From: DAOTTI01 sp034437795
GTDB lineage: Bacteria; Chloroflexota; UBA11872; UBA12225
DNA: 14,208 bases
NCBI GenBank assembly: GCA_034437795.1
Contig: DAOTTI010000230.1
Span: 1-14,208 of the forward strand
Direction of reading: 5' to 3'
In this document: positions 14,145 to 14,208 of the stretch, piece after piece
Layout: each line of letters opens with the position of its first letter
How positions within the stretch are numbered: the stretch's first letter is position 1
The notes under the pieces: generated by a model
Seen by the model: only the letters and a program-made list of their open reading frames with translations
What the model was told of the DNA's origin: nothing
Database searches by the model: none
Translations under genes and position numbers: made by a program

Positions 14145-14208
14145 CCTGCGCCCGTGCACCTGCACCGATGGCGCCATCCGGCGCTACCGGCAGCGCCTCT
14201 CGGGGCCC

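Noticed and set aside
1..14208. General reassignment of TGA to an amino acid
   Set aside because: The LLM oxidoreductase, MBL-fold gene, Gfo/Idh gene 2 and the membrane gene itself end at TGA at sensible family ends, and other TGAs do not extend homology.

Overview
The window is very GC-rich (third codon positions mostly G/C) and looks like a fragment of a bacterial chromosome. The best guess at phylum is Chloroflexota. That guess rests on F420 genes (cofE, an F420-type LLM oxidoreductase), lipoprotein solute-binding proteins, and protein styles familiar from that group. It is inference, because no rRNA or other phylogenetic marker is present.

Left part (1-3574): a 5'-truncated cofE (+); about 400 bases with a possible gene remnant and a strong inverted repeat; then a small three-helix membrane protein (+, 1118-1573) whose frame crosses an internal TGA at 1397-1399. 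The frame after this TGA stays coding-like for 57 codons and adds a third membrane helix. A hairpin directly after the TGA puts two G's in its apical loop at +22/+23 from the U, as in the E. coli fdhF SECIS. I read this as a probable selenoprotein of an unnamed membrane family, and it is the main discovery candidate. A convergent F420-dependent LLM oxidoreductase (-), a divergent thioredoxin-type arsenate reductase (+) and an internally deleted IS5-like transposase remnant follow.

Middle part (3575-12914): eight genes, all on the minus strand. In transcription order they are a broken BNR-type sialidase, Gfo/Idh/MocA oxidoreductase 2, solute-binding lipoprotein 2, a zinc-less MDR dehydrogenase, solute-binding lipoprotein 1, Gfo/Idh/MocA oxidoreductase 1, a threonine-synthase-like PLP enzyme and an MBL-fold protein. 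Most spacers are 18-160 bases, so this looks like one or two operons for uptake and oxidation of a sugar or sugar derivative. No ABC permease or ATPase gene is in the window. Three of the spacers carry different short-word repeats.

Right part (12915-14208): an AT-richer, decayed stretch. It holds the lost 5' end of the sialidase, a cupin gene (+) interrupted by an in-frame TGA that is also followed by a clean hairpin, about 240-300 bases without a convincing gene, and a fragment resembling the C-terminus of a solute-binding protein. Because the neighbouring sialidase is clearly broken, the cupin TGA is more likely a nonsense mutation, but the hairpin makes it worth testing together with the first case.
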